From Stenotrophomonas sp. SY1 (GTDB lineage: Bacteria > Pseudomonadota > Gammaproteobacteria > Xanthomonadales > Xanthomonadaceae): DNA of 64,000 bases. Of this stretch, positions 50,338 to 59,597 are shown in pieces. The stretch covers positions 1,550,001 to 1,614,000 of the forward strand of contig NZ_JAJOYR010000001.1 of the NCBI RefSeq assembly GCF_021202945.1, read 5' to 3'. Below the pieces are notes generated by a model. That model saw only the letters and a program-made list of their open reading frames with translations, was not told the DNA's origin and ran no database searches. Each line of letters opens with the position of its first letter. The first letter of the stretch is position 1. A program made the position numbers and the translations under genes.

Positions 50338-51674
50338 CGACGCGGCCCACCCATCATCGGTGCCATGGGGCTGCGCTGGTTGCCGCGTGCGTTGACCTTG
50401 TCGGCGGCGCTGACTTCGCCTACCACCACCAGTTCGCCTTCGCTCAGGCCTTCCAGCACTTCAACGTTGGAACCATTGTTCAGGCCAACCTTGATCCGGC
50501 GCGGCTCCGGCTGCCCGTCCTGGCCGACCACGCGCACCATGTAGCTGTTGCTCTTGGCCAGTTCGGCGGCATCGGGCTGACGGCGCTGCTGGCGTTGACC
50601 CTCCTGCTTGCTGCGCGCCGCACGTGCTTCGCCATTGCCGTTGCTGGCACCGGGGCCACGGCCTTCGGGCACCTTCGGGCCAAGTGCGACGGTGGGAATC
50701 AGCAACGCATCCTTGGCCTGGGCCAGCAGCACCGAAACCTGCGCGGTCATGTCGATGCGCAGCGTGCCGTCCGGGTTCTCCACGTCAAACAGCGCGTTGT
50801 AGTACACCGCCGTGCTGGAGCTGGACGAGGACGAACTGCTGGAGCTGGTGGTGTCGGTGCTGATCGAGGCCGGCGCCGGGTTCACCGTGCGCAGCTTGGC
50901 CTGGTACTTGTGGTCCGGGTTGCCGAGGATGGTGAAGTACACCGGCATGTCCGGTTTGACCTTGACCACGTCGGCTTCGGAAATCTCGGCGTTGACCGTG
51001 ACCAGGTCCAGGCGCGCCAGTTTGACGATGGTCGGCGCCGACTGGTTGGCGTTCACGGTGCGGCCTTCTTCGGCCACCACCGCCACCACGGTGCCATCGA
51101 TGGGCGCGGTGATGCGGGTATAGCCGAGGTTGGCCTGGGCGGTGCCCAGTTCGGTTTCGCGCTGGCGGATCTGCGCATCCAACGCGCGGATCTGCGCGCG
51201 GGTGCTGTCCAGGTTGGCTTCTGCCGATTCGTACTCCGCACGCGAAGTGGCTTCGGCGGCCAGCATTTCCTTCTGCCGGGCGAAGGCCAGTTCCGATTCC
51301 TTCAGCGAGGCGGTCTGCACGGCGCGCTGGGCGCGGATGTTCTCCAGCGCGGCTTCGGCATTCTTCAGGCTGTTCTGCTGGGTCACCGAATCGATCTCGG
51401 CAATCAGGTCGCCCTGCTTGACCACATCGCCCAGCTGCACCTTCAGCACCTTGATCTGGCCCGATGCCTGCGCACCGACGCTGACCAGCTTGTAGGCATC
51501 GATCACGCCGGTGGCATCGACGGTCTGTTCCAGGTCACCGCGGGTGACCGGCGAGGTGGCCATCGACGGTGCGGCGGGTTTGCGCATGGCCCAGGCGGCG
51601 CCTGCTGCGATCAGTACGGCGATGGCGGTGGCAAGCAGGATGCGATTGCGACGGGAAGAGGGCAGCAGCTTCAC
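50334..51674 (-). CDS. macA: MacA periplasmic adaptor of the MacABC pump
   Basis: Membrane fusion protein of about 446 residues: one membrane helix (about 12-30), lipoyl and coiled-coil hairpin ([37 protein letters not shown]) and beta-barrel domain. The barrel holds an unusual run of a dozen Ser residues. Start is uncertain: GTG at 51674 puts [14 protein letters not shown] directly before the membrane helix, as in other MacA, but lacks a clear Shine-Dalgarno; ATGs at 51800 and 51845 would add 42-57 residues of unlikely sequence. Confidence 0.92.
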   Translation of the reverse strand: MKLLPSSRRNRILLATAIAVLIAAGAAWAMRKPAAPSMATSPVTRGDLEQTVDATGVIDAYKLVSVGAQASGQIKVLKVQLGDVVKQGDLIAEIDSVTQQNSLKNAEAALENIRAQRAVQTASLKESELAFARQKEMLAAEATSRAEYESAEANLDSTRAQIRALDAQIRQRETELGTAQANLGYTRITAPIDGTVVAVVAEEGRTVNANQSAPTIVKLARLDLVTVNAEISEADVVKVKPDMPVYFTILGNPDHKYQAKLRTVNPAPASISTDTTSSSSSSSSSSSTAVYYNALFDVENPDGTLRIDMTAQVSVLLAQAKDALLIPTVALGPKVPEGRGPGASNGNGEARAARSKQEGQRQQRRQPDAAELAKSNSYMVRVVGQDGQPEPRRIKVGLNNGSNVEVLEGLSEGELVVVGEVSAADKVNARGNQRSPMAPMMGGPRR

Positions 51675-51797
51675 GGGGGGCGGGTACTCAGAGCGGGCCG
51701 CACGTCGCGGCGTCCATGCCAGTGTGGCCAGCGGGTGATGGCGGCTCAATGCTCGTTGTGTGTCGGTTTGTGTCCGCTCGACGAGGCCGTGTGTCGC

Positions 51798-51850
51798 CAT
51801 GTATCGGTCGTCGTGGTTGATACATGGCGATACATGCGCGATCACGCATG
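51798..51850 (+). promoter_or_regulatory. repeated GATACATG boxes between macA and macR
   Basis: Direct repeats GATACATGGC (51819-51828) and GATACATGCG (51829-51838), a related GATCACGCATG (51840-51850), and an inverted copy CATGTATCG (51798-51806). The 10-bp spacing fits tandem binding of an OmpR-type regulator; MacR is the obvious candidate and the site could control both directions. Confidence 0.65.
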
Positions 51851-51878
51851 TTCATCCGCTAGCATGGATCATGGCGCC

Positions 51879-52607
51879 ATGACGGACGTACAGACCATGC
51901 ACCGCCTGTTGGTGGTAGACGACGACAGTGATATCCGCAGCCTGCTGGCCGAACAGCTGGGACGGGCCGGCTATGCCGTGAGCACGGCCGGCGACGGCAA
52001 CCAGATGCGGCAGGTACTGCTGCGCGAGCACATAGACCTGATCGTGCTCGATCTCAACCTGCCGCGCGAGGACGGGCTGTCGCTGTGCCGCGAGATCCGC
52101 GCGCGCTCCAGCACGCCGGTGATCATGCTCACCGCGCGCAGCGAGCCGATCGATCGCGTGCTCGGCCTTGAAATGGGTGCCGACGATTACCTGGCCAAGC
52201 CATTCGAGCCGCGTGAACTGTTGGCACGCATCCGCAACGTGCTGCGCCGGACCGAGGCGTTGCCGGCCAATCTGGAGCCGCTGGCGATGCGCCGGGCGAC
52301 ATTCTCCGGCTGGGTGTTCGATCTGGAGCACCGCCACCTGGTCGATCCGGCCGGGTGCGTGGTGATGCTGTCCGGTGCCGAGTTCCGGCTGCTGCGGGTG
52401 TTCGTGGCCCATGCCAACAAGGTGCTTTCGCGTGAGCAACTGGTGGCGTTGAGTACTGGCCGCAACTACGAGTCGCAGGACCGTGCGATCGATCTGCAGG
52501 TCAGCCGCCTGCGCCAGAAACTGGGCGATGCCGGTGGCAGCGATGGACTGGTCAAGACCGTGCGCAACGAAGGCTATGTGTTTGCCAGTGCGGTGACGCT
52601 GGAATGA
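51879..52607 (+). CDS. macR: OmpR-family response regulator MacR
   Basis: A 242-residue regulator: receiver domain with LLVVDDDSDIRSLLAEQL, phospho-acceptor Asp in IDLIVLDLNLPREDG and Lys in DDYLAKPFEP; then a winged helix with GAEFRLLRVFVAHANKVLSREQLV and a recognition helix in SQDRAIDLQVSRLRQKLG. It is divergent from macABC and overlaps the kinase gene by 4 bp, as reported for macRS in S. maltophilia. Start ATG 51879 (MTDVQTMHRLLVV); ATGs at 51864 and 51897 are possible. Confidence 0.92.
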   Translation: MTDVQTMHRLLVVDDDSDIRSLLAEQLGRAGYAVSTAGDGNQMRQVLLREHIDLIVLDLNLPREDGLSLCREIRARSSTPVIMLTARSEPIDRVLGLEMGADDYLAKPFEPRELLARIRNVLRRTEALPANLEPLAMRRATFSGWVFDLEHRHLVDPAGCVVMLSGAEFRLLRVFVAHANKVLSREQLVALSTGRNYESQDRAIDLQVSRLRQKLGDAGGSDGLVKTVRNEGYVFASAVTLE

Positions 52608-54016
52608 GGCGGCTGCGTCGGTTCCTGTCGTCAATGACCGGGCGGCTGTTCGTGATCCTGCTGGTCGGCATGATGGTGGCCGCCATTGGCGCGACCCTGC
52701 TGGCCGAGTCGCGTCGTCAACAGGAATTCGAACGGCAGAATCTTGCGCGCACCGCCGATCGCCTGCAGGGCTTCGTCAATCTGCTCGACGACAATCCGGA
52801 GCTGCGCTCGCGCCTGCTTGCGGTGGGCGGGCGCAGCGTGCGCGAGGTCAAGGGGCAGTTCCGCACCGGCGAGGCCGATGTCGCGCTGGAGGAAGCACTG
52901 GCTGCACGTGGCGGAGTGCTGGCCAACACGCAGGTACGGGCCACCAGTTTCCGTGCCTGCCTGCCGCCGCTGCCGGAGTTCCTGCCGCCACCGGAGCGCA
53001 GTCCGCGCACCCGCCACGTGCATTCGCGTGACCCCGCTTTCACTCCGCCGCGCTGCCGTCTGGTCGAACTGAGGCTGACCGACGGCACTCCGCTGCGGCT
53101 GGCGCTGGAATATCCGTCGATGGCGCGGCGCGGCGCCTCCGCATTCGATCCGTGGTTCCTGTCGCTGATGGTGCTGGCCATCGGTGTACTGGCGTACGTT
53201 GTCGCGCGCATCGCCAGTTCGCCGCTGCAACGGTTGGCAAAGCACGCTGCCGAGCTGGGCCAGGACCTGCAACGCGAGCCTTTGCCGGTCACCGGCCCGT
53301 TGGAAGTCAAGCGCGCCGCCGAAGCCTTCAATGCGATGCAGAAGCGTCTGCAGCGCCATCTGGGGGAGCGCACGCAGATGCTGGCGGCCATCACCCACGA
53401 TCTGCAGACCCCGCTGACCCGCCTGCGCCTGCGCCTGGAAAACGTGACCGACGAGCAGCTGCGCGAGCGGCTGGTCGGTGATCTGGCGGCGATGCAGGCG
53501 CTTATCCGCGAAGGACTGGAACTGGCACGCAGCGCCGAAAGCGCCGAGCAACGTGCAGCGCTGGATCTGGATTCCTTGTTGGAAAGCGTGGTCGAGGATG
53601 CAGCAGAGTCCGGCCATGACGCCACGCTGGAGCAGGGCAGTGGCGCGGTGTTGATGTTGCGGCCGCTGGCCATGCGCCGGTTGTTCTCCAACCTGGTGGA
53701 CAACGCGGTCAAGTACGGCCGGCACGCGCAGGTCCGGGCCAGCCACGATGGCAGTGCGGTGGAAGTGCGTATCCGCGACAGCGGGCCGGGCCTGAGCGAG
53801 GAGGAACTGGAAGCGGTATTCACTCCGTTCCTGCGTCTGGAGACGTCACGCTCGCGTGAAACCGGCGGTGCCGGGTTGGGCCTGACCATCGCCCGCGCAT
53901 TGGCCGAGAAGGATGGCGCCACCTTGCACCTGCGCAATCACCCCGAAGGCGGACTGGAAGCCATCGTGCGCTGGGATGCTCCGCAATGGGCGTCGGCATT
54001 GCGTGACCGGCACTGA
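52604..54016 (+). CDS. macS: sensor histidine kinase MacS
   Basis: A 470-residue inner membrane kinase: helix 1 (about 13-34), a periplasmic domain of about 150 residues rich in Pro and Arg, helix 2 (about 185-205), HAMP, the H-box AITHDLQTPLTRLRLRLE, N-box SNLVDNAVKYG, and G-boxes IRDSGPGLSEEEL and TGGAGLGLTIARALAE. EnvZ-like order. Expected partner is MacR; the stimulus is unknown. Confidence 0.93.
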   Translation: MRRLRRFLSSMTGRLFVILLVGMMVAAIGATLLAESRRQQEFERQNLARTADRLQGFVNLLDDNPELRSRLLAVGGRSVREVKGQFRTGEADVALEEALAARGGVLANTQVRATSFRACLPPLPEFLPPPERSPRTRHVHSRDPAFTPPRCRLVELRLTDGTPLRLALEYPSMARRGASAFDPWFLSLMVLAIGVLAYVVARIASSPLQRLAKHAAELGQDLQREPLPVTGPLEVKRAAEAFNAMQKRLQRHLGERTQMLAAITHDLQTPLTRLRLRLENVTDEQLRERLVGDLAAMQALIREGLELARSAESAEQRAALDLDSLLESVVEDAAESGHDATLEQGSGAVLMLRPLAMRRLFSNLVDNAVKYGRHAQVRASHDGSAVEVRIRDSGPGLSEEELEAVFTPFLRLETSRSRETGGAGLGLTIARALAEKDGATLHLRNHPEGGLEAIVRWDAPQWASALRDRH

Positions 54017-54115
54017 GAATGTGACGCACGACCGGCTTGTTCGAATATCCGGCGGTTGATTTCACGCCGCCTTGATGTGATCTGTCGGCTTGTCGATGTA
54101 ATAGCGAAAATCAGC

Positions 54116-54142
54116 TTGAAAACAGTGCGTTCTTGCTAGTAT
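54116..54142 (+). promoter_or_regulatory. possible promoter of the degenerate GGDEF gene
   Basis: TTGAAA, 15-16 bp, TAGTAT, about 27 bp upstream of the ATG at 54170. Spacing is short, so confidence is low. Confidence 0.35.
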
Positions 54143-54169
54143 CGGGCCACCAACCGGGGGCGCGGAGCG

Positions 54170-55051
54170 ATGCGGGAAAACACGTTTGCGACAGGTGATG
54201 CAGGTGTTCCTGCACATGCCGGCAAGGCCGGCAGCGCAAGTGTGGCCTGGCGGATTCCGAATGCCGTTTTCTTGTACATGGCCACGTCCTCTGCATGGGC
54301 GAGGACGCAGGCCAGCAGCGCTGGCGTAAGCAGCAATGTTGGCTGGATCGTTGCCTGCGTGCTGCTGTTGCTGGGCTTGCTGCTGTGTCTGTGGCTGCTG
54401 TGGCGGCAACGAGCCAGGAGCCGGCAACTGTCCTTGCACGCGCAGGAACAGACGCGGCTGGCGCAACGCCAGGCAGAGGTGCTGGAAGCGGTGTCGCGGG
54501 AAAGCGCCACCCTGGAACAGCAATTGCGTGAACAGGTGCAGGCCTTCGAACGACTGGCCAACGAGGACGATCTGAGCGGACTGCCCAATCGCCGCGCGTT
54601 CGATGATGCGCTGGCGCGCAACATGGCTGCCGCACACCGCGACGGCCGTCCGCTGAGCCTGATCGTGTTGAGCATCGATCATCTCAAGCAGATCAATGCC
54701 AGCTGGTCACGCGCCGTCGGTGATCTGGTGCTGTGCGAAACCGGCGAGTTGTTGCGACGTGGCCTGCGCGCTTCGGACATGCCGGCGCGGCTGGGCAACA
54801 AGGAATTCGCGGTGCTGCTGAGCAATGCCACGCTGGCTGATGCCGAGCGAGTCGGCGAGCGCCTGCAACTGCTGTTCGCCCAGTTCGGCCAGTGGGGTGG
54901 CCGCAGCGAAGGCGGAGTCACGGTGACCTTCAGCGCCGGTGCGGTGCAGATGGACCTGGAAGACTTGGCGCCGGTGCAGTTCTACCAGCGGGCCAAGAGC
55001 GCGCTGGCACGTGCCAAGCACGAAGGTCGCGCACGTACCTGCACCGGTTGA
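54170..55051 (+). CDS. membrane protein with a degenerate GGDEF domain
   Basis: A 293-residue protein: one membrane helix (about 57-77), a coiled-coil linker (about 80-125) and a GGDEF-fold domain (about 130-290). The active-site motif is GNKEF (209-213) in place of GG(D/E)EF, and the HxxGD part is also changed, so synthesis of c-di-GMP is unlikely. The inhibitory I-site RASD (200-203), five residues before the signature, is intact, which suggests a c-di-GMP receptor. The start is not fixed; Met37 is another option. Confidence 0.82.
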   Translation: MRENTFATGDAGVPAHAGKAGSASVAWRIPNAVFLYMATSSAWARTQASSAGVSSNVGWIVACVLLLLGLLLCLWLLWRQRARSRQLSLHAQEQTRLAQRQAEVLEAVSRESATLEQQLREQVQAFERLANEDDLSGLPNRRAFDDALARNMAAAHRDGRPLSLIVLSIDHLKQINASWSRAVGDLVLCETGELLRRGLRASDMPARLGNKEFAVLLSNATLADAERVGERLQLLFAQFGQWGGRSEGGVTVTFSAGAVQMDLEDLAPVQFYQRAKSALARAKHEGRARTCTG

Positions 55052-55066
55052 GTGCCGCTTGCCGGG

Positions 55067-55711
55067 TCAGTTGCCCGGTGCCGACGGCCAGGCGTTGACG
55101 ATCTTGCAGAACAGGCGGGCGGTCTGCTCGGTGTCGTAGACAGCGCTGTGTGCCTCGTTGGCATCCCATTCGAAACCGGCGGCCTGCACCGCACGCGCCA
55201 GCACGGTCTGGCCGTAGGCCACGCCGGCCAGGGTGACCGTGTCGAATACGCTGAACGGATGGAACGGGTTGCGCTTGTGACCGCTGCGGGTGACGGTCGC
55301 GTTGAGGAAGTTCAGGTCGAAATGAGCGTTGTGCCCGACCAGGATCGCGCGCTGGCAGTTGTACTTCTTCATCGCCGCGCGCACCGGCGCGAACACATGC
55401 TCCAGCGCTTCGCGCTCGGGCTTGGCCAGGCGGAACGGGTGGTCCAGCACGATGCCGGTCACTTCCAGCGATTTCGGATCGATTTCGGTGCCTTCGGCGG
55501 GGATCACATGCGCACTGGCGGTCTGCCCGGGGTAGAGCAGGCCGTTCTCGTCCATCTCCACCGGTACGGCGGCGATTTCCAGCAGGGCGTGGCGGTTCCA
55601 GTCGAAGCCGCCGGTTTCCACGTCCACCACCACCGGCAGGAAGCCGCGGAAGCGCTGCGCCATCGGCGTGTAAGTGGGTCGCTGGAGGGGGATTTCAGCG
55701 TGTTCGTTCAT
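55067..55711 (-). CDS. rnt: ribonuclease T
   Basis: DEDD-family 3' exonuclease that matures tRNA and other stable RNA 3' ends. The 214 residues show the Exo I motif [11 protein letters not shown], Exo II in [14 protein letters not shown] and Exo [17 protein letters not shown]. The ATG at 55711 ([20 protein letters not shown]) matches the usual N-terminus; an upstream frame runs into repeats. Confidence 0.95.
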   Translation of the reverse strand: MNEHAEIPLQRPTYTPMAQRFRGFLPVVVDVETGGFDWNRHALLEIAAVPVEMDENGLLYPGQTASAHVIPAEGTEIDPKSLEVTGIVLDHPFRLAKPEREALEHVFAPVRAAMKKYNCQRAILVGHNAHFDLNFLNATVTRSGHKRNPFHPFSVFDTVTLAGVAYGQTVLARAVQAAGFEWDANEAHSAVYDTEQTARLFCKIVNAWPSAPGN

Positions 55712-55759
55712 CGCAATAGGGTAGCAGAGGCCACCAAGGCGCCGTGTTGCGACAGAACT

Positions 55760-55978
55760 ACTGAGCGTCCCTTCTCCCACCGGGAGAAGGTGCCCCGCAG
55801 GGGCGGATGAGGGTAAGGGCGAAGCTGATGGATGCCGTTGGTCGGCATTCCTTGGTCCGGACGCGTTGTCCTTGCGGACGGACCCTCACCCCAACCCCTC
55901 TCCCGGTGGGAGAGGGGCTTGCTCATCTCCTTCTCCCGTTGGGAGAAGGTGCACCGGAGGGGCGGATGAGGGTGAGGT
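55760..55978. repeat. intergenic palindromic repeats between rnt and bufC
   Basis: Three units of the CTTCTCCC/GGGAGAAGG and CTCTCCC/GGGAGAGG family with GGATGAGGGT spacers. No gene is seen in 55712-55984. Confidence 0.85.
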
Positions 55979-55984
55979 ACCCGT

Positions 55985-56734
55985 TTATCGCTGTGGTGCT
56001 GCACCGATCAGGCAGCCACGTGTGCGCAGTTGATCCAGCATCAGCGCACCATTGGCCAGGAAATCCGCATCGGGGGCAACCCCGGCCTCCGTGGCCAAGG
56101 CCTGCAACTGCTGCCGTCCACTGAGATCAGGGTGCTGCTCCAGCCGCTCCAGCAGCCGGTACAGCAATGGCGACAGTTCGGAGAATGCGATGCTGCCATC
56201 GCTCTGCCGCCGGGCCAGCAACAAGGTCGGCTCCAGCGGCTGGGCAGGTTGGTACTCCGGGCCAATGCGATGCACCGGCCAGTGATAGGCCAGAGCGCGG
56301 CACCAGGGCGAGAGCACCGGCATGCCGTCCAGCAGGTCGCCGGCCGGATCGTGTGCGGGCAACGGATCGTCGGCGAGTTGCAGGGCCAGTTCGATCCATT
56401 CGTAATGCGCCAGTTCCAGCAGCCAGGTTTCGTCGGCCTGCACGGCGTGGCTGTCGAGGAAGTGGATGAACTCCTGGCCGATCTCGGTGAACAGCGGCGT
56501 GTGGGCGCGGTGCTCACGACAGAACGCTCGGACCAGCTCAAGCCAGCGCGCTTGCCCCAGCGTGCGTCGTATCACCGGGAAGTTCGCCGCCAGCAGGCTC
56601 TGGATGTTGTTGAAGTACAGCTCGCGGTAGACCTGCATCCGCTCGTCAGCCATGCCGCTGGGCGCAGGCTGCCGGTCCGGATCACGCAGGTGTGCGGCAA
56701 AACGCATCTGCAACTGCTGCAGAGACTCAGCCAT
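55985..56734 (-). CDS. bufC: DUF2063 partner protein of the bufferin maturation system
   Basis: A 249-residue protein of the DUF2063 (BufC/HvfC) family: [42 protein letters not shown] and the [23 protein letters not shown] helix. In described systems it binds the precursor leader and the DUF692 enzyme. Its ATG at 56734 overlaps the bufB stop by 8 bp. Confidence 0.9.
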   Translation of the reverse strand: MAESLQQLQMRFAAHLRDPDRQPAPSGMADERMQVYRELYFNNIQSLLAANFPVIRRTLGQARWLELVRAFCREHRAHTPLFTEIGQEFIHFLDSHAVQADETWLLELAHYEWIELALQLADDPLPAHDPAGDLLDGMPVLSPWCRALAYHWPVHRIGPEYQPAQPLEPTLLLARRQSDGSIAFSELSPLLYRLLERLEQHPDLSGRQQLQALATEAGVAPDADFLANGALMLDQLRTRGCLIGAAPQR

Positions 56735-57605
56735 GGGCTGCAACCGTGTCGACTTCAGCGGCTTGCTGCAAGCGGCGGATGTGGGCAACTTCATCCAGCA
56801 GCTCGGCCAGCGGCGGGAAGTTGAAGTCGCGTTCCAGCAGGGTGGGGCGTACGCCATGCAGTGCATGCGCGGCGTTGAGCAAGGCCCATACATCGTCCTT
56901 GACCGGCATGCCATGGGTGTCGATCTTCAGGTCATCGGCTTCGTCGTGATGGCCTGCGATGTGGTAACTGGCGATGCGCTGCGAAGGGAACCGCGTGAGG
57001 AATGCCTGCGCGTCGTACGCGTGGTTGATGGCGTTGACGTAGACGTTGTTGATGTCCAGCAGCAGATCGCAGTCGGCCTCTTCCAGTACCGCGTTGATGA
57101 AGCTGGCTTCATCCATGTCGGCACCGGGCACGGCGTAGTAGGACGCGTTTTCCACCGCGATGCGTCGGCCGAGGATGTCCTGCGTCTGGCGGATGCGCGC
57201 GGCCACGTGATGCACCGCCTCTGCGGTGAAGGGCAGCGGCAGCAGTTCGTAGAGATGACCGTCATCGCTGCACCAGCTCAGGTGCTCGCTGTACAGCGCG
57301 ACCTGGTGCTGGTCGAGGAAGCGGCGGGTGCGTTGAAGGAAATCCACGTCCAGCGGTGAGGGGCCACCCAACGACAAGGACAGGCCGTGGCAGGTCAGCG
57401 GGTGCCTGCGTGAGAGTTCAAGCAGCGCTTCGCCCAGTGCGCCACCGACGCCGAGCCAGTTGTCCGGTGCGCATTCGAGGAAGTCGAAGGCACCGGCAGG
57501 TGCTGCCAGCAGTGCGTCGAGCAGCGAGCGTCGGACGCCGAGGCCTGCGCTTGCCGGAGGCGGCAGGCGCAGGCCATTACTGCGAGAGTCAGTGGTTGCC
57601 GCCAC
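56727..57605 (-). CDS. bufB: DUF692 multinuclear non-haem iron oxidase (MNIO) of the bufferin system
   Basis: A 292-residue TIM-barrel enzyme of the DUF692 family, which oxidatively modifies Cys residues of RiPP precursors, giving copper-binding heterocycles. Conserved blocks with metal ligands: [51 protein letters not shown] and SYHIAGHHD. No ATG suits; the GTG at 57605, inside the last codons of bufA with GAGGG a few bases upstream, gives full length and translational coupling. Substrate: the BufA precursor. Confidence 0.9.
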   Translation of the reverse strand: MAATTDSRSNGLRLPPPASAGLGVRRSLLDALLAAPAGAFDFLECAPDNWLGVGGALGEALLELSRRHPLTCHGLSLSLGGPSPLDVDFLQRTRRFLDQHQVALYSEHLSWCSDDGHLYELLPLPFTAEAVHHVAARIRQTQDILGRRIAVENASYYAVPGADMDEASFINAVLEEADCDLLLDINNVYVNAINHAYDAQAFLTRFPSQRIASYHIAGHHDEADDLKIDTHGMPVKDDVWALLNAAHALHGVRPTLLERDFNFPPLAELLDEVAHIRRLQQAAEVDTVAAHG

Positions 57606-57942
57606 ACTTGCCCTCACCGCACTTGCCTTCGGCGCGCGACTTGGCTGCTCCAGCGGCTTCGTCGGCAGCCTTTGCATCGTCGGCCTTGGCCGGCTCGTGC
57701 TTGTGGTCGTTGCCGCACTTGCCCTCGCCACACTTGCCTTCGGCCTTCTGCTTGGCTTCGGCTTCGGCGGTCTGGGTGGTGGCGGTGGTGGCCTGCTTTT
57801 CAGCGGTGGGCGGCGTCTGGGTGCTGGCACCCAGTGCGTAACCCTGGGCCAGGTCGGTCATGGCGAAGGCGGGGGCGGCCATGCCACCGATCAAGGCAGC
57901 GCCAAGGGCGAGGGAAACGGGTTTGCGGATGCTGTTGACCAT
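57589..57942 (-). CDS. bufA: bufferin / HvfA-type RiPP precursor with EGKCG motifs
   Basis: A 117-residue secreted precursor: signal peptide about 1-27 (GGMAAPAFA), an Ala/Thr/Lys linker, and two copies of [10 protein letters not shown] (68-77 and 105-114) that hold the only four Cys (71, 76, 108, 113). EGKCG is the motif modified by the DUF692 enzyme HvfB in Haemophilus. Exported bufferins are proposed to sequester copper in the periplasm. Start at 57942 has GGAG seven bases upstream. First gene of bufABC; no DoxX-type bufD follows. Confidence 0.9.
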   Translation of the reverse strand: MVNSIRKPVSLALGAALIGGMAAPAFAMTDLAQGYALGASTQTPPTAEKQATTATTQTAEAEAKQKAEGKCGEGKCGNDHKHEPAKADDAKAADEAAGAAKSRAEGKCGEGKCGGNH

Positions 57943-58238
57943 GGGTGTTTCTCCGGAGCATGAAGGGGCCGGGGGGAGGCTGGAGCTTAGCAAGCGGCGC
58001 TTCTGGAAGATGTACCCGGGGCAACGAAATGGTCGGGAAGCGTGAATGGGAGTCTGGTGGGAGATGAGGCAAAGGCCACTCCCCAAGCCTCACCTTGGCT
58101 GCGCCAAAGGGAGGGGGCAAAGCAAAGGCGATGCTCTCCCAACGCTCCCGCGAGCTGCTCCCTCCCTTTCGCCGTAGGCGAAGGGGAGGGTTGGGGAGGG
58201 GTAACGGCTTGATCTTCGCGCGCCAAACCACCACCACA
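57943..58238. repeat. spacer between bufA and the RcnB-like gene with a palindromic repeat
   Basis: At 58078-58200 lies a repeat with GCCAAAGGGAGGG and CCCTCCCTTTCGCC arms plus CGCCGTAGGCG, related to the element at 33226-33275. The bufA promoter must lie in 57950-58075; no convincing -35/-10 pair or metal-regulator box was found by eye. Confidence 0.65.
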
Positions 58239-58272
58239 ACGACGACAGGCCCCTTGCGGGGCCTGTCGTCGT
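58239..58272 (-). terminator. strong hairpin after the RcnB-like gene
   Basis: Perfect 15-bp stem (58239-58253 with 58258-58272), loop 4 nt, 16 bp past the stop. There is no T-run on the minus strand, so it may act as a Rho-independent hairpin only weakly. Confidence 0.7.
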
Positions 58273-58288
58273 ATCGCGCGGCGGGAAC

Positions 58289-58645
58289 TCAGCGGCTGCC
58301 GCTGATGATGTCCACCACGATGCCGGTGGCGATGGTCATCAACACATAGCGGTCATCAACCTTGCGCCATTCGTTGCCTTTTCCCGGCTTGCGCAGGCCA
58401 TGGCGGCCGTAGTCGGAAACGCGTGCGCCGCGCTGGTTCTGCGGCAGCCGCTCGCCTTTGCGGGGGCCGTGCTGGGCGGAGTGGGAAGGCGGATGAGGGG
58501 CGCCGTTGGACGGATGCTGGTCGTGGTGCCGAGCGTCGCTGGCGGTTGGGCGGTCGCGATGGTCACGCTCCTGCGGCGGGCCAGCGAGGGCGGCGCCGGA
58601 GGCCAGCAGGGACAGGCAAAGGAGGGAGGCGGCGGTGCGCTTCAT
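58289..58645 (-). CDS. RcnB-family periplasmic protein
   Basis: A 118-residue secreted protein: signal peptide ending GAALA, a His/Pro/Arg-rich middle (DHRDRPTASDARHHDQHP) and the RcnB-type C-terminus WRKVDDRYVLMTIATGIV. RcnB in E. coli modulates nickel/cobalt efflux. Placement next to the copper-linked buf operon and the His-rich stretch suggest a metal-related role, but this is inference. The start at 58645 has AGGA eight bases upstream. Confidence 0.78.
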   Translation of the reverse strand: MKRTAASLLCLSLLASGAALAGPPQERDHRDRPTASDARHHDQHPSNGAPHPPSHSAQHGPRKGERLPQNQRGARVSDYGRHGLRKPGKGNEWRKVDDRYVLMTIATGIVVDIISGSR

Positions 58646-58802
58646 GGATATTCCTGGGAGCACGGCGGGAGTGCCGAGAGCAACTCCACGCTAGGGAAAT
58701 TTCCATGAATGCGTAATTAAATTCGCCGCTCCATTGGTGTCGTTTTGTATCGGCTTGTATCGGCCCGCCGTGATCGTGCGGTGGCGGGCCGAAGGCACGG
58801 GC

Positions 58803-59510
58803 TCAGGCGTGATCGACCGTGCTGGTTTCGTCGCGCTTCTCACGCGGCGGCAGCGGTTCTTCGCCCTTGACCAGGAACCACACGTTCTCGGCGATGTTGG
58901 TGGCGTGGTCGCCGATGCGTTCCAGGTTCTTGGCCATGAACAGCAGGTGCGTGCACGGGGTGATGTTGCGCGGGTCTTCCATCATGTAGGTGAGCAGCTC
59001 GCGGAACAGCGCGGTGTACTGCGCGTCCAGGCGGGCATCGTCCTGGCGCAGCTTGAGCGCGGCTTCCACATCATTGTTGCGGTAAGCCTCCATCGCGCCA
59101 CGCACCTGGATGGCGGCCAGACGGCCCAGTGCGCGCAGGCCCTGGATCTGCGGCAGCGGCGGCACCGACACCAGCGCGATCGAACGCTTGGCGACGTTGG
59201 CGGCGTAGTCGCCAATGCGCTCGATGTCGGCCGGGATGCGCAGGCCGGCGAGGATCTCGCGCAGGTCGCGTGCCATCGGGCCGCGCAGTGCCAGGCGCAT
59301 CACGTCATGGCTGATCTGTTGTTCGAGCTGGTCGATGGCGTCGTCGTTGGCGACGATGCGCTGTGCGGCCTTCTCGTCGCGTCGTTCGATCACATCCAGC
59401 GCCGCTTCCAGCTGGGCCACGGACATTTCGCCCATGCGCAGGATTTCGGCCACCAGACGCTGCTGCTCTTCGTCATAGCTCTTGACGATGTGGTCGTTGG
59501 GGAGATTCAT
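58803..59510 (-). CDS. phoU: phosphate transport regulator PhoU
   Basis: A 235-residue protein of two three-helix bundles with the PhoU metal motifs ERIGDYAANVAKR and ERIGDHATNIAE. It links the Pst transporter to the PhoR kinase and keeps the Pho regulon off when phosphate is ample. Last gene of pstSCAB-phoU. Confidence 0.97.
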   Translation of the reverse strand: MNLPNDHIVKSYDEEQQRLVAEILRMGEMSVAQLEAALDVIERRDEKAAQRIVANDDAIDQLEQQISHDVMRLALRGPMARDLREILAGLRIPADIERIGDYAANVAKRSIALVSVPPLPQIQGLRALGRLAAIQVRGAMEAYRNNDVEAALKLRQDDARLDAQYTALFRELLTYMMEDPRNITPCTHLLFMAKNLERIGDHATNIAENVWFLVKGEEPLPPREKRDETSTVDHA

Positions 59511-59597
59511 GGAATGCTCACTGGATGGTGTAGTGGAAACGTGCCTTGAAACAGAATCAGAAAGCGCAGCCTGTGTTGGCCGCGGCTTCGCCGCACA

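Noticed and set aside
50595..51878. 428-codon in-frame extension upstream of macR
   Set aside because: It lies opposite macA and has no domain; the response regulator proper starts at MTDVQ.
54116..54142. Treating the upstream sequence of the degenerate GGDEF gene as a firm promoter
   Set aside because: The -35/-10 spacing is only 15-16 bp; kept as a low-confidence feature rather than a finding.
57395..57607. ATG-initiated 70-codon frame after bufA
   Set aside because: Overlaps the start of bufB in another frame and encodes no motif; the DUF692 frame from GTG 57605 is the real gene.
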